64,000 nt of DNA from Bathymodiolus brooksi. Taxonomy: Eukaryota > Mollusca > Bivalvia > Mytilida > Modiolidae. The position numbers and the translations under genes were made by a program. This document shows positions 1 to 10,990 of the stretch, piece after piece. The first letter of the stretch is position 1. Each line of letters starts with the position of its first letter. The notes under the pieces were generated by a model that made no database searches, was not told the origin of the DNA, and saw nothing but the letters and a program-made list of their open reading frames with translations. The stretch covers positions 26,273,804 through 26,337,803 of the forward strand of contig OY804579.1 in NCBI GenBank assembly GCA_963680875.1, read 5' to 3'.

Positions 1-1292
1 CGTTGATAGACCATTATTGGTGCTTTTCCTAAGATGTTCATAACAGTCAGACCCTTTGAAATAACGATTGCCATCAGTGCAGTATATGCAATCGTCATCT
101 GATTGTTCGTGAATCTTATGGCAAGATGAACAAACATTGTTGCACCGGTGTTCCACTCTATGTTGATATCCTTTATGGCAGGAATGACTGTAGTAGTTAC
201 GGTTTAAGAAAGCTGGCATAGTAGTGATTATATCGTAATGCTGATCGTGATAATAAAGGTATATCTTATTCTCTGCTTCGGGTCCCTGGTAAATATTGCT
301 GTTGAAATGTTCCTTGGATACAACGTGAATTTGCAAGTCTTTCATTACAACTTTGAACAGCTTGATGTCGTCAATCCCACATTCCCTAATAGGTACATTG
401 GCTTGATGGTGTAATACAATTGCTAACTGTTCTTGAATTTTATATCCTTTCCGTGTTCCATCCCATTTATCGTGCTTTTCTAACCTCGCTTTTGCTGTTA
501 CTAGAGCTCTGGCACAGCACACATCGTCATTGTTTTGGATACTAATAATGCATTGCTTCTCTGACAAAAAACGATCAAAGTCTAGAGATATACATTTTTT
601 CCCTGTCCCAGACGGTATATCTACATACGTGATCTCATTGTCGTGCGAGCTATCCAATGTAAACTTTTCATAGGGCTCTAGAACTCGTTCTATTTCCCTC
701 AGCATTGTTTCTGATGACAATTGCGCTACGTTTATAAACGGTATAATTATTGGAAAATCCAATGCTGGACACTTCACTGCCATTCTGACTTGATCATCGG
801 AATTCATAAACTCTGTCAAATCAATTATGAGTGAGTTGAACAGCAATTTGAGTGTCTTCAGGATTTTTGGCAAATCGCTCACTTCCAACTCCTAAAGTGT
901 CATTTTATGATTTGTTGATTTTGTTCTAAGCTTTGGAATATTCTTTTCTGATACTACGCGTATATTGTAAAATTCATTAAGTGTATCTCTTTTTGTCAGA
1001 CGCCGTTTCACCGGAGTTTCGTTCACGTCATCGTTTTTTTCTCTTGAGATCTCGTCCCGAGTTGTAAATTGTCCCTTCTCGAAAACAGTTTCCCACACTC
1101 ATTATACTGAAATAAAGACTTATCCTCATGTATACTCATATGACAGTTTAGGTTATCCTTTCTCCCGGATCTTTTCCCACATATTTCACAGTCGAAACTA
1201 AGTTGATGTCCTAATTCCCGTCGATGCTTGAGAAGCAAACCCAGCTTTACAAAACTTGATTGTTTTGGATGACGTAATGGTTTCTTCATCAA
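1..1292 (-). pseudogene. Polinton/Maverick DNA polymerase B, N-terminal part, broken and running off the left edge
   Basis: Reading the minus strand, one frame is open from about 891 to the window edge (about 297 codons). It holds CCARALVTAKARL, a MPAFL segment, and then a cysteine/histidine cluster (C-H-K-G-Y-Q-H ... C-N-N-V-C-S-S-C-H-K), which I recognise from the region ahead of the exonuclease in protein-primed PolB of Polintons. The same frame continues upstream of a TAG stop at 892-894. A second frame is better between about 868 and 892, which suggests paired frameshifts as well. Further upstream, 1023-1245 encodes one good C2H2 finger (CEICGKRSGRKDNLNCHMSIH) and a second finger that has lost its first cysteine, followed by another frameshift. 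Polintons often carry such fingers at the PolB N-terminus. The catalytic polymerase domain would lie left of the window. It is divergent to, and directly abuts, the truncated ATPase. Confidence 0.75.
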
Positions 1293-1645
1293 AAGATGGC
1301 AGAATCACAGAACTATTAACAGAGGGTAGCCACCATATGAATTTGTCAGTAATTGCTATCAACCAGAATCTGTGTTTCAATAAAGACCCAACTCAAAGAC
1401 GAAACTGTCAGTACATGATAGTATTTAACAATCCTATATATCAGCAACAGATAATGACTTTAGCTAGACAGATGTATCCTGACAAAAACAAACCATATGG
1501 ATTCTAACTTTTGAATTTGAAACCTACAGCACCAGAACACATGATACTTCTTTCGAATGTGATTGGGACGAATGAGGAGGATGATATCATTCCTCAAAAC
1601 AATGCTATGAAGTCTGATGATACAGACAAATTATATCATAACTAA
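1256..1645 (+). pseudogene. Polinton packaging ATPase (FtsK/HerA-A32 type), 5'-truncated
   Basis: The reading starts in the Walker B strand (LIVLDDVM at 1256) and continues with SSSKDGRITELLTEGSHH, AINQNLCFNKDPTQRRN and NPIYQQQIMTLARQMYP. These match the C-terminal half of the A32-like genome-packaging ATPase of Polintons and adintovirus-like elements. A TAA at 1505-1507 replaces one residue, after which the same frame reads on (NLKPTAPEHM) to a TAA at 1643-1645. The Walker A half is absent: an in-frame stop lies at 1229, and the sequence left of 1256 is the PolB zinc-finger coding strand. This looks like a deletion that fused two divergent genes and removed their 5' ends and shared promoter. 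There is no alternative start, and the TTG at 1256 is only the breakpoint. Confidence 0.8.
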
Positions 1646-1678
1646 GAAGACGTTACTACTGAACATATGTATATAAGC

Positions 1679-2286
1679 ATGCCCTCCTGTGATGATTGTG
1701 GTGTAGTGCTGGATAGTATGCATGATTTGCAAAAACATATAAACAGTTGGTGTTAAGAGAATGAAACATTGAAGACAAAACGCGATGATACGGATGATAA
1801 TGAAGATAGTGTTGAAAAAACGAAGTGAAAGTAAAAGCGAAAACAGCGACCACAATGAGAGTGAAAAGATTGTAGATGAAGATGAAGATGAAGATAAAAA
1901 GTTGCTGGATGAAGTCATTGATGCAAGCAAAACAATAGTTGATGAAAAGTACGATAACTGTGTTAAAGATGGTTTGGATGAAGAGGAGGCTTGTCAACAA
2001 AGAAACGACGATATAACACGTGTAGTTAAAAGGGAGTTTTACAAACGTTACACAACCTATTTAAAATTAGCAGTACATCTTGAAAACAGTAATGTACACG
2101 AATAAATCGTTCGCAAAATTCAATCATTAGTTGATGAAGACTTCAACTAGAACACAGCTATCAAGCGTGTTCTGAAGAAAAGATATCGATGCATACTTTG
2201 AAGATTTGTTTAATGACAATTACTTTGAAATTAATGATAAAAGCGAAAGAACAACTGACAATGAAGATTCAGATGGCGGTGATTAA
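1679..2286 (+). pseudogene. Polinton-associated small C2H2 protein with acidic linker, several lesions
   Basis: An ATG at 1679, 33 bp after the ATPase stop and in the same frame, begins MPSCDDCGVVLDSMHDLQKH, a C2H2-type finger (C-x2-C-x12-H). It is followed by an Asp/Glu-rich linker (DEDEDEDKK) and then a helical segment with EEACQQRN, FYKRYTTYLKLAVHLENSNVH and TAIKRVLKK, ending in an acidic tail (DNEDSDGGD). I recognise this layout from Polinton elements; its function is unknown, and a structural or regulatory role is only a guess. Lesions seen are TAA at about 1756, a frameshift near 1800-1830, TAA at 2103-2105, TAG near 2149 and a frameshift near 2180. It lies between the ATPase and the integrase on the same strand. 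Confidence 0.6.
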
Positions 2287-2343
2287 AAGTATATAACAGA
2301 CTGTAACTTATATAATTTGCACAAAGGACAATTGTCTGTAAAC

Positions 2344-3155
2344 ATGTCAACGTGGCTAACATATTTAAAGGAAATTTATTACAAGCCATCAAATCCGTCT
2401 AATTTCACGTCAAGAAACATGGACAATATGATATTACTAAATACAGCAATAGAAAGTGGTTAGAAAGTCAAGAGTCGTACTGTATTCAGCATCCCTATCA
2501 ACGTCATCAAAAAGAACAAGTATCGTAGTTACTGGAATAGACGATCAGTGGAGTATGGATGACTTAGCTGATATGACCAAGTATGCCAAGTATAACGACC
2601 GTAATAAATATATCTTAGTTGTGGTGGATGTGCTTTCCAAGTTTGTATGGCTACGCAATGTTAGAGATAAAATTGGTGAATCAGTCGCATTGGCATTGAC
2701 AAACATATTAAAAGGACACAGGAAACCAAATAGGACGACGAGCGACATGGGGCAATAATTCCGATCTAAGAAATCCAGACCGTCTTTAAAGAAAATCATA
2801 TCCGCTATTTTTATTCAACAAATGAAATTAAATCAAGTATATCGGAACGTACAATTAAATCTTTAAATTCACAGATTACAAGGTATATGACATACAAACA
2901 AAATTATAGATACATCGACAAACTACAGAATTTTCCAAATAGTTATAAATATCGAACGATTGATACAGAACCTGCTAACGTTACTAACCTGAACGAAGAA
3001 AGTGTCAGGTTATCTACATACTTCTCCAAACCTCATAAAAACAGTCTCATTTGTCGAGATTCAGTTTTAAAATTGGAGATCCCGTCATAATAACATATCT
3101 AAGGAACATTTTCAGGAGATAATGCGATCAGAGGTGGACAGGAGAAGTGCTTAGG
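2344..3155 (+). pseudogene. Polinton retroviral-type integrase (rve, DDE), broken
   Basis: ATG 2344 begins MSTWLTYLKEIYY, a typical Polinton integrase N-terminus. A frameshift near 2440 leads to KWLESQESY, another to VTGIDDQWSMDDLADM and NKYILVVVDVLSKFVWLR (2530-2660; the first catalytic Asp is in the DDLADM segment). TTSDMGQ (2735-2757) corresponds to the second Asp region, ending in a TAA, and ENHIRYFYSTNEIK with ERTIKSLNSQI (2800-2880) carries the third acidic position. The C-terminal chromodomain-like stretch (GDPVIITYLRNIF, 3078-3113) is followed by a TAA at 3120-3122. The enzyme would insert the element into host DNA. At least four lesions make it inactive. Its last codons run in frame into the 39-bp minisatellite. 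Confidence 0.8.
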
Positions 3156-3277
3156 AGGGGATATGATCACAATCCTAGATTAGAGCGGAAGAGGAGAGGA
3201 TATGATCGTAATCCTAGATTAGAATGGAGGAGGAGGGGATATAATCGTAATCATAGATTACAGCGGATGAGGAGGGG
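3152..3277. repeat. 39-bp minisatellite, block A1 (about 3 units)
   Basis: About three copies of a 39-bp unit built on GGGGATATGATCGTAATCCT and AGATTACAGCGGAAGAGGA. The first copies stay in the integrase reading frame (39 = 13 codons) and give a peptide of the form RRGYDRNPRLERK. The block ends abruptly inside 'gaggggattcgcattg', where the 40-bp unit takes over. Confidence 0.85.
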
Positions 3278-3790
3278 ATTCGCATTGATTGTTTATATTT
3301 GACCTTTATGGTTGGATATTCTTATTGATTGTCTATATTTGACCTACATGGTTGGAGATTCATATTGGTTGTTTATCGTTGATCCAAATCGTTGGAGATT
3401 CGTATTTGTTATTTATCTTTGATCTATATGGTAGGAGATTCGCATTGGTTGTATATTATTGATCCAAATCGTTGGAGATTCGTATTTGTTATTTATCGTT
3501 GACCTATATTGTTGGAGATTCGTATTGGTTGTTTATATTTGACCTATGTGGTTAGAGATTCGTATTGGTTGTTTATCTTTGATCCAAATCGTTGAAGAGT
3601 CGTATTTGTTGTTTATCTTTGACCTATATGGATGGAGATTCGCATTGGTTGTTTATATTTGACCTATGTGGTTGGAGATTCGTATTGGTTGTTTATCTTT
3701 GATTCAAATCGAAGGAGATTCGCATTGGTTGTTTATTTTTGACCTATATGGTTGGAGATTCGCACTGGTTGTTTATCTTTGACCTATATG
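3277..3790. repeat. 40-bp minisatellite, block B1 (about 13 units)
   Basis: Tandem 40-bp units of the form GGAGATTCGCATTGGTTG followed by TTTATCTTTGACCTATATGGTT, with alternation of 'gacctatatgg' and 'gatccaaatcg' variants between neighbouring units. No open function is seen. The block ends at 'gacctatatggtttata', where the 39-bp unit resumes. Confidence 0.85.
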
Positions 3791-4930
3791 GTTTATATGA
3801 TCGTAATCCTAGATTACAACAGAAGAGGCGGGGATATGATCATATTCCTAGATCACAGCTAAAGAGGAGGGGATATGATCACAATCCTAGATTAGAGCAG
3901 AAGAGGAGGGCATAGGACTGTAATCATAGATTACAGCTGAAGAAGACCCGATATGATCGCAATCATAGATTAGAGCTGAAGAGGAGGGGATATGATCGTA
4001 ATCCTATATTACAGCAGAAGAGGGGGATATGATCATAATCCTATTTTACAGCAGAAGAGGGGGGTATGATCGTAATCCTAGATTACAGCTGAAGAGGAGA
4101 GGATATGATCGTAATCCCAGATTACAACGGAAGAGGAGGGGATATGATCGTAATCCTATATAACAACTGAAAAGGAGGGGATATGATCATAATCCTAGAT
4201 TACAGCAGAAGAGGAGGGCATGGGACTGTAATCATAGATTATAGCTGAAGAGGACCCGATATGATCGCAATCATAGATTAGAGCTGAAGAGGAGGGGATA
4301 TGATCGTAATCCTATTTTACAGCAGCAGAGGAGGGAATATGATCGTAATCCTATATTACAGCAGAAGAGGGGGATATGATCGTAATCCTATTTTACAGCA
4401 GAAGAGGGGGATATGATCGTAATCCTAGATTCCAACTGAAGAGGAGGGGATATGATCGTAATCCTATATAACAACTGAAAAGGAGGGGATATGATCACAA
4501 TCCTAGATTAGAGCGGAAGATGAGGAAATATTATCATATTCCTATATTACAGCTGAAGAGGAGGGAATATCATCGTAATCCTAGATTAGAACAGTAGAGG
4601 AGGGGATATGGTCATATTGCTAGATTATAACGGAAGAGGAGGGGATAGGATTGCAATCCTAGATTACAGCGGAAGAGGACGGGATATGATCGTAATCCTA
4701 TATTACAACTGAAGAGGAGGGGATATGATCATAATCATAGATAAAAACTGAACTGAAAAGGAGGGGATATGATCACAATCCTAGATTAGAGCGGAAGAGG
4801 AGGGGATTGATCATATTCCTAGATTACAGCTGAAGAGGACCCAATATGATCGTAATCCTAGAGTAGAACGGAAGAGGAAGGGATATTATCGTAATCCTAG
4901 ATTACAGCGGAAGAGGAGGAGATATGATTA
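3790..4930. repeat. 39-bp minisatellite, block A2 (about 29 units)
   Basis: Around 29 degenerate copies of the same 39-bp unit as block A1. Variants (acagcagaagaggaggg, acaactgaaaaggagg, gaagaggacccgatatgatcg) recur in runs, which suggests local multi-unit duplications. No gene is supported inside it. Confidence 0.85.
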
Positions 4931-5254
4931 TTGTTGGTGATTCGCATTGATTGTTTATATTTGACCTATAGTATTGGAGATTTGCATTGGTTGTTTAGCT
5001 TTAACCTTTATGGTTGGATATTCTTATTTGTTGTCTATGCTTGACCTATATGGTTGGCGATACGCATTGGTTGTTTATCGTTGATCCAAATCGTTGGAGA
5101 TTCGTATTTGTTATTTATCTTTGACCTATATGGTTGGAGATTCGCATTGGTTGTTATTATTTGACCTATGTGGTTAGAGATTCGCATTGGTTGTTTATCT
5201 TTGATCCAAATCGAAGGAGATTCGTATTGGTTGTTTATCTTTGACCTATATGGT
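4930..5254. repeat. 40-bp minisatellite, block B2 (about 8 units)
   Basis: A second block of the 40-bp unit. It terminates with the same 'gacctatatggttta' edge as block B1, so an A-B pair may itself have been duplicated. The 61-aa reading frame starting at 5168 is a translation of these repeats plus flank and is not called as a gene. Confidence 0.8.
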
Positions 5255-6203
5255 TTACATTATGCTTTGGTCGCTTGTACATATGTTTATCTTCATTTTG
5301 ATGAAACAAACAAAGAATGGATGTGGCTTATCAATCTAAGCAAGGTTTATTAATAATACTGACAAAAAGGTGGTGATAAATTCAAAATAATTGTCTCATA
5401 ATTGACATTTAACTACCGCTGTCCACAATTTATAATTACATTCACCATTTATCAATTGTGGTTTTCATCATTAACGACGGTAAATAACGCGATGTTTACC
5501 ACGGAAATATAACACTAAATAATACTAGAGAAAAACAGCTCAAACATATATAACAATCTTCTCTGAAATATTAAACAATACTATTATAAACCAAAAACAT
5601 TACGAGAAAGAAATAATCCGGTAGAATGAACAACACGGGAATTTTACTGTAGACAATGTGGTTATTCTTCTAACTTATAATCCGAGTATTGCTGTCTGTA
5701 GAAGCCTAATATTTTCAGAAGTAAAGATACTGGGAATATTATACGCTATATGGGACTTGCATATATATGGCCTCATAGATAGCATTCACCAGGTTTCCAT
5801 ATAGCACAGAAAGTATCATTGAGACATATATTTTTGTTATTATTGATTTTACTTTCTTCATTAAATCAATAAATGTTGTTTGTTTATGTTAATTTTTGTA
5901 AAACCAATTCCCTTATTGTATTTGTTCATCCTTGAAAACAAAAAAAAGGTCGCGTGATCATGATTACAGATACAAGTGGATTTCAAGAACATCGAATACA
6001 ATGCTTCTTGGAGACAACACATTCCTATTAAATTAAAAAGAAGATAAGCCATGTTGTTGTTGTTGTCTTGTAGATTCCTCCGATGACTTCGGAGCACCCT
6101 GTTAATTTAAACAGGTTAATTAAATGTCATATTCGGTATTGGTGGGAAAATAAATTTCAAGTAAAGTTTCCGGCCAATTATGGTCACAATCGAGCTTAAA
6201 TGT
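5255..6203. other. Non-coding spacer
   Basis: AT-rich sequence with stops in all frames. I see no domain, RNA gene or clear repeat here beyond a short (gtt)n run near 6054-6070. Confidence 0.5.
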
Positions 6204-7390
6204 TCAAATGTTAACTGCCCTATTATTATGGATATCGAATATGAGATTGCGGCTTATCTCCTCTATATCTGCTATTATGTCACTAACTCTGGTTTTGGAG
6301 CTATCCATTAAACACTGCATGATGATTTCGGTGTTACTCATTATCTCATCAACTGTATCCCTGCTATAGTGACTAGCCATTAAGAGTCTTAGGATGGCGA
6401 GATGTTTTTCGCGAATGTGTGCATGTGCCGTGCAATGTAATATTAGATGTTCTCTGTCCTCACTGTCGTTTTTACATAGTAGGCATGTAGGTGAGACTGA
6501 GTGTTGGTTAAATCGTGCACAGTTTGCTTGTAGGGTGTATGTGCCAGTGATGATCTTAGCTTTGATGTTAGCTTTCCTGACGGCTCGTGTGTTGTTAGGT
6601 ACTGTGTGCCGGATCGGGTGTGAGTTTCTGGTTGGATGTTTTTGCAGTGTGAGGTACTTTAATGATGTTTTATCTTCTACCTCGTTGTACCATTCAGTCA
6701 TGTGATATTCTTCGACTACCTTATTCAGCATTGCCTTCCATTTCCATTTGGTAGGTGGCCTTTCCATTAAGTCGTATGCAGTTGGTAAGCTACACTTCTG
6801 TAGGAGTTTTCTTATGTGTGTGAACCAGCTGTTGCTGTTTTGGTCTTTTATAGCTAGCTGTCTCCTGGCAATTTCATGCTCGACAAACCCTTTATTGGTA
6901 GCAATGTTGTAGAACGTTGTTAAGGTGTTCTTCTCTATTTGTGTGGTGATTGGTATGGCTCCAAGTAGTGAGTATACTGTGATGGTTGGGCAGCGATCTG
7001 TCAGCCCTTGGATTTGTTTGAGTAGTCGTCTTTCAAAAGAGAGTAGTTCTTGTTCATCTCCTTTGGTAAGGGTTACCGCTTCTAATCCATAGATGATACG
7101 TGGCCTGCAAAAGGTGGTATAGATTTTATAAGACACGTCTGGATTGATGCCGTTTTTACCATGTAGTCCAGCGCCTAGTAGTGCGTATAGGGTTCTTCTG
7201 CCTCGTTGGATTCTGCTAGTTATGTCGTTTTTACCATCATCCCGTCTTATTATTCCGATGTGCTTGGTTGACTGTACTTCTTCAATCTCCTGATATACAA
7301 AAGCAATATTGCTATTTAAATGATTCTCATTGACAGTGGGAGACATTATGTTATCTTTATTCAGATGAATATTGTATAATATTGTAGATG
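6204..7390 (-). pseudogene. LINE reverse transcriptase, C-terminal fragment (thumb/connection and zinc knuckle)
   Basis: The long minus-strand frame ending at 6204 carries the region downstream of the RT catalytic centre of a non-LTR retrotransposon: KHIGIIRRDDGKND, RIQRGRRTLYALLGAGLHG, YKIYTTFCRPRIIYGLEAV and LLSFERRLLKQIQGL. It ends with a CCHC knuckle, CLLCKNDSEDREHLILHC (C-x2-C-x8-H-x4-C). The EN domain and the RT core, including the YADD box, are missing, so this is a 5'-truncated copy, the usual product of aborted target-primed reverse transcription. The remaining frame has no internal stop, so it may be fairly young. The open frame continues upstream to 7664 only because it runs through an adjacent SINE; those roughly 85 N-terminal residues are not LINE protein. 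The clade is uncertain. Confidence 0.8.
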
Positions 7391-7404
7391 TCATTGTTCC
7401 TATT

Positions 7405-7645
7405 GATTTGATTTGATTTGATTTTATTTGATTTATTGTGCTTAATGACACTTTCAGCAATATTTCAGCTATATCATAGCGACCAGTTTTAGTGGAGGAG
7501 GAAGCCAGAGTACCCGGAGAGAACCACCTACCATGGGCAAGCAACTGGTAAACTTTATCACCTGCGGCTGCGAGTCGATTGCACTCTTTTTTGTAATTTA
7601 CAAAGTCGGACGCTAACCCACGCCATATTGGTGATTGGCGTGTAT
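7405..7645 (-). mobile_element. tRNA-derived SINE with (AAATC)n tail
   Basis: Read on the minus strand: a degenerate tRNA-like head ('tggcgtgggttagcgtccg ... cgactcgcag'), a body with 'ggttctctccgggtactctgg', then 'gctatgatatagctgaaat' and 'attgctgaaagtgtcatta', and a short-repeat tail of aaatc/aaatca units (7405-7434). The body and tail motifs are the same family as the SINE copies at 36177, 36593, 41026 and 41490. It sits directly upstream of, and in the same orientation as, the LINE fragment. Confidence 0.7.
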
Positions 7646-7694
7646 GTGTTGTTACGTAATCCAATTACCTATGGTCCTATTAAAACTGATAGAA

Positions 7695-10600
7695 AATATA
7701 TATTGGTTTAAAGCTAAAAAAAACAGATATTTCGTCTGAATCGAGACATACTATTTGGAATTGTATATGTACCTCCTGACAATTCATCATATTGTATTCA
7801 TGATCCAATAAATGAAATTGAAAGCGAATTCTTAAATTTAAGCTCAAATTATGACATTTGTCTGGGTGGAGATTTTGTTTCTCGTGCTATAGACATCAGC
7901 GACATACCCATTATTCAATATGATGCATATCAGAAATGTTAGATTTAAATTATAGTGTCATTAGTTATTACAGGAATTGAATATTGACACTCAAGAGTAA
8001 AGATTGTAATCGTAATAATTTTGGAAATATGTTGATTGAGTTCTGTAGAAATAATAATATGATTATTTGTAATGGTAGAGCAGGGACAGACAAGGGAGAT
8101 GGTGAATTAATTTGTAATTTGTTTTTAGTGTGGTCGACTACTGCATAGTATCACCAAACTTGCTGAAAATTATACATTCCTTTTCCGATATTAGAACCAA
8201 GCAAGCTTTTTTGCGATGTGTACTCTCCCCTGTCGCTTACTTTAAAATGTTATATTCAAACTAATGGTGGGCATGATTAAGTAGAAATACATGAAGAAAA
8301 CAAGTAAAATGTGGAATAATGAAAAGTATGTATGTTTCATTGACAACATCGACGATGTCAAAGTTAACGACATTTTAAGCAAATTGAAGTCATTAGAGGG
8401 AAATGTTGATACTATCTATTCAGTTGTTTCTACAGTTGATAGCATTTGTTGTATGTTAATTTAATCCGCAAAAAATACTTCTGGGACTTATAATTCTACC
8501 AAAAGGATAAATAATTGTAATTTAAAATTAAATAAACCATGGTTCGATGGTGAGTGTAAAACGTTAGGAAAAAATACAAAAGACGTTCCAAAAGATTTAG
8601 AACAAACGCATTAATTAATGAAACAAAACATTTAAAAAAGAGTACAAAGAGGTAATGAACAAAAGTATTAGAAAACATAGGGAACAGATGAAAAAGACAA
8701 TCAATAATTTAAAGTCTACTAATCCAAAAGAATATTGGAAAATAATAATTACTGGAATCAAACAGATTATTCCTGATATTCCCATTGATGTATTGTTGAA
8801 TTTTTTCAAGACTATGAATGTTGGAACTCAAGATGATGATTCAATACATAAGCTTGATCATATAAATGAAATTGATAATTTAAATATTATAATAAATTCT
8901 CCTGTTACAAAAGATGAAATAGAAAAAGGAATAAAAAGATTAAAGAATGAGAAATCCTCTGCAGAAGATCAAATAGTTAATTAATACTTGAAACACTCAT
9001 TTAATACAATTTCTGATATTTACGTTAAGCTATTTAATGTTATACTTGACAGTGGTTTTATACCAGAACAGTTGCTATTGGAAAATATCATTCCAGTTTA
9101 CAAAAATATAGGAAGCAAAGTTGATCCAGACATTTCTAAACCAATAACCATTTTTGCTGTTTTGCCAAATTATTTATATAGATTTTGAATACAAGGCTAA
9201 ATGATTTCTCTGATGACTTCTGTCTGATGTGTGAAAATCAGGGAGGGTTTAGTAAAGGTTATTCCACAACTGATAATTTATTCATTTTACATATGTTTGT
9301 AAATATTATGAAATGTAAGAAAAAGAAATTATTCTGTGTTTTTATAGAATTTGCTGCTACTTTCGATACTGTTTGGAGAGATGGGCTCTGGAACAAACTT
9401 CTTATTAACCAAATTAATGGTAAGATGTATAATATAATTTGTGATATGTACAGTAGAATTAAATCACGTGTTGTATATAATTGTAACAAAACTGAATATT
9501 TTGCTTGTAATGTTGGAGTCAGTCAAGATGAACATTTATTTCCGTTTCTATTTTCTCTTTATTTGAATGATCTAGAACTGTTATTACATGATAGAAATTC
9601 TAAAGGTTTGGATTCCATAGCTAAAGATATTGAAGACGAATTAGATATTTTTCTTAGATTGTTTATATTACTATACGCAGATGACACTGTGCTATTTTCT
9701 GATTCAGTGGAAGATCTCATGTACAGTTAAATTATTATAATGAATACTGTGACACATGTACAGTAAGTTGAAAGTTAATTTTTCTAAGACAAAAATGTTG
9801 GTTTTACTAGAGCACGATTGCATCATTTTAATTTTTTACATTAAGGTTCTAATTTAGAAATTGTAAAAGATTATATTTATCTTGGAATAAATTTTTATTG
9901 TAATAGCAGCTATTTGAACACGAAGAAAAAGATTGTTGGAAAAGCTACCAAAGCTATGTATGAAGTATTAAGAAAGGGTAGAGTTCATAATCTTTCAATC
10001 AAATGCCAGTATTATCTTTGTGATTAGATAGTACAGTCTATTCTACTATACTGGTGTGAAATGTGGGGTTTTGGTAACAATTATATAATTGGAAGAGTAC
10101 ATCTGAAATTTTGCAAACATTTGTAAAATTTAAAACAATCAAGCCTTATTTTGATGATATATGGAGAACTTGGTGCATATCCTATGTCTGTTTATGTAAA
10201 ACTGCGTATGGTAGATTATTGGTCTAAGTTAATAAATGGTATAGATAGCAAACTATCACTCATTCTTTATAAATATATGTATATTAAAAAATTTCATGGT
10301 CAATACTAGTCCTCTTGATTTGATAGTGCAAAGAGCATCTTAGATAATTGTGGTTTCAGTAATATCTGGGAGAGCGAGGGAAATTTTAATTTTAATTCTA
10401 CATGATTAAATATTGCATTAAAGCAAAGATTATTTGACCAGTTCCAACAGGCATGGCGTTCAAATATGGAAAACTCTTCAAAAGGGTTATGTTATAGATT
10501 ATTTAAAGACAATTCTGAAATTGAATCATTTTTAGATAACTTAACATATAAAAACAGAATCACATATGTGAATATAGACCTGGTAATTGATCATGGGAAT

Positions 10601-10990
10601 AGACCGTGTAATATATGCACGGACGCAAAGATAGGTGATGAATTCCACTACATTCGTCAATGTAAATCTTTAGACAATGAGAACAATATATACCCGGGTC
10701 ACTATTTTTCACACAGAATCAATACTTTGAAATTTGGTCAATTATTCCAACTAAATATAAACCAAAACTAACAAAACTGTGTAAATTAAATCGTGTCCTA
10801 CAATATCATGCTAGTCCTCCTGGTTATCCACATATCTCTGTCATCCAAATAAAAAAGATGTTATTTGATATCTGTTATTATTATTCAATTTTGTAGATCA
10901 TCTTGTCTTGTCTTGTCATGTGTATTTATTATCTATTTATGTTAAATTAGCAAACGCTCTGTACCACTGTTTAAACTATGGTTATATGAG
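7695..10990 (+). mobile_element. Decayed LINE (APE endonuclease, RT, zinc knuckle), full-length-like but heavily mutated
   Basis: The EN remnant is at 7740-8280 (ILFGIVYVPPDNSSY, ICLGGDFVSRAID, VVDYCIVSPN). A linker is at 8530-8980 (KPWFDGECK, NLKSTNPKEYWKIII, DEIEKGIKRLKNEKS). RT follows at 9000-9730: PEQLLLENIIPVYKNIGSK, GGFSKGYSTTDNLF, CVFIEFAATFDTVW (motif A, usual Asp replaced by Glu), GVSQDEHLFPFLFSLYLND and LLYADDTVLFSD (catalytic YADD kept at about 9671). The thumb/connection is read in fragments to 10450, and the C-terminal knuckle CNICTDAKIGDEFHYIRQC (C-x2-C-x9-H-x4-C) lies at 10609-10665. Stops and frameshifts occur throughout, for example near 8984, 9188 and 9730. The 3' end is probably near the tcttg repeats at 10906-10918 or shortly after. 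Jockey superfamily is my best guess. Confidence 0.75.

Noticed and set aside
5168..5353. ORF of 61 codons
   Set aside because: It is the 40-bp minisatellite read through into flanking sequence.
6394..6705. Plus-strand ORF of 103 codons
   Set aside because: It is the antisense of the LINE zinc-knuckle coding region, which has the recognisable protein.
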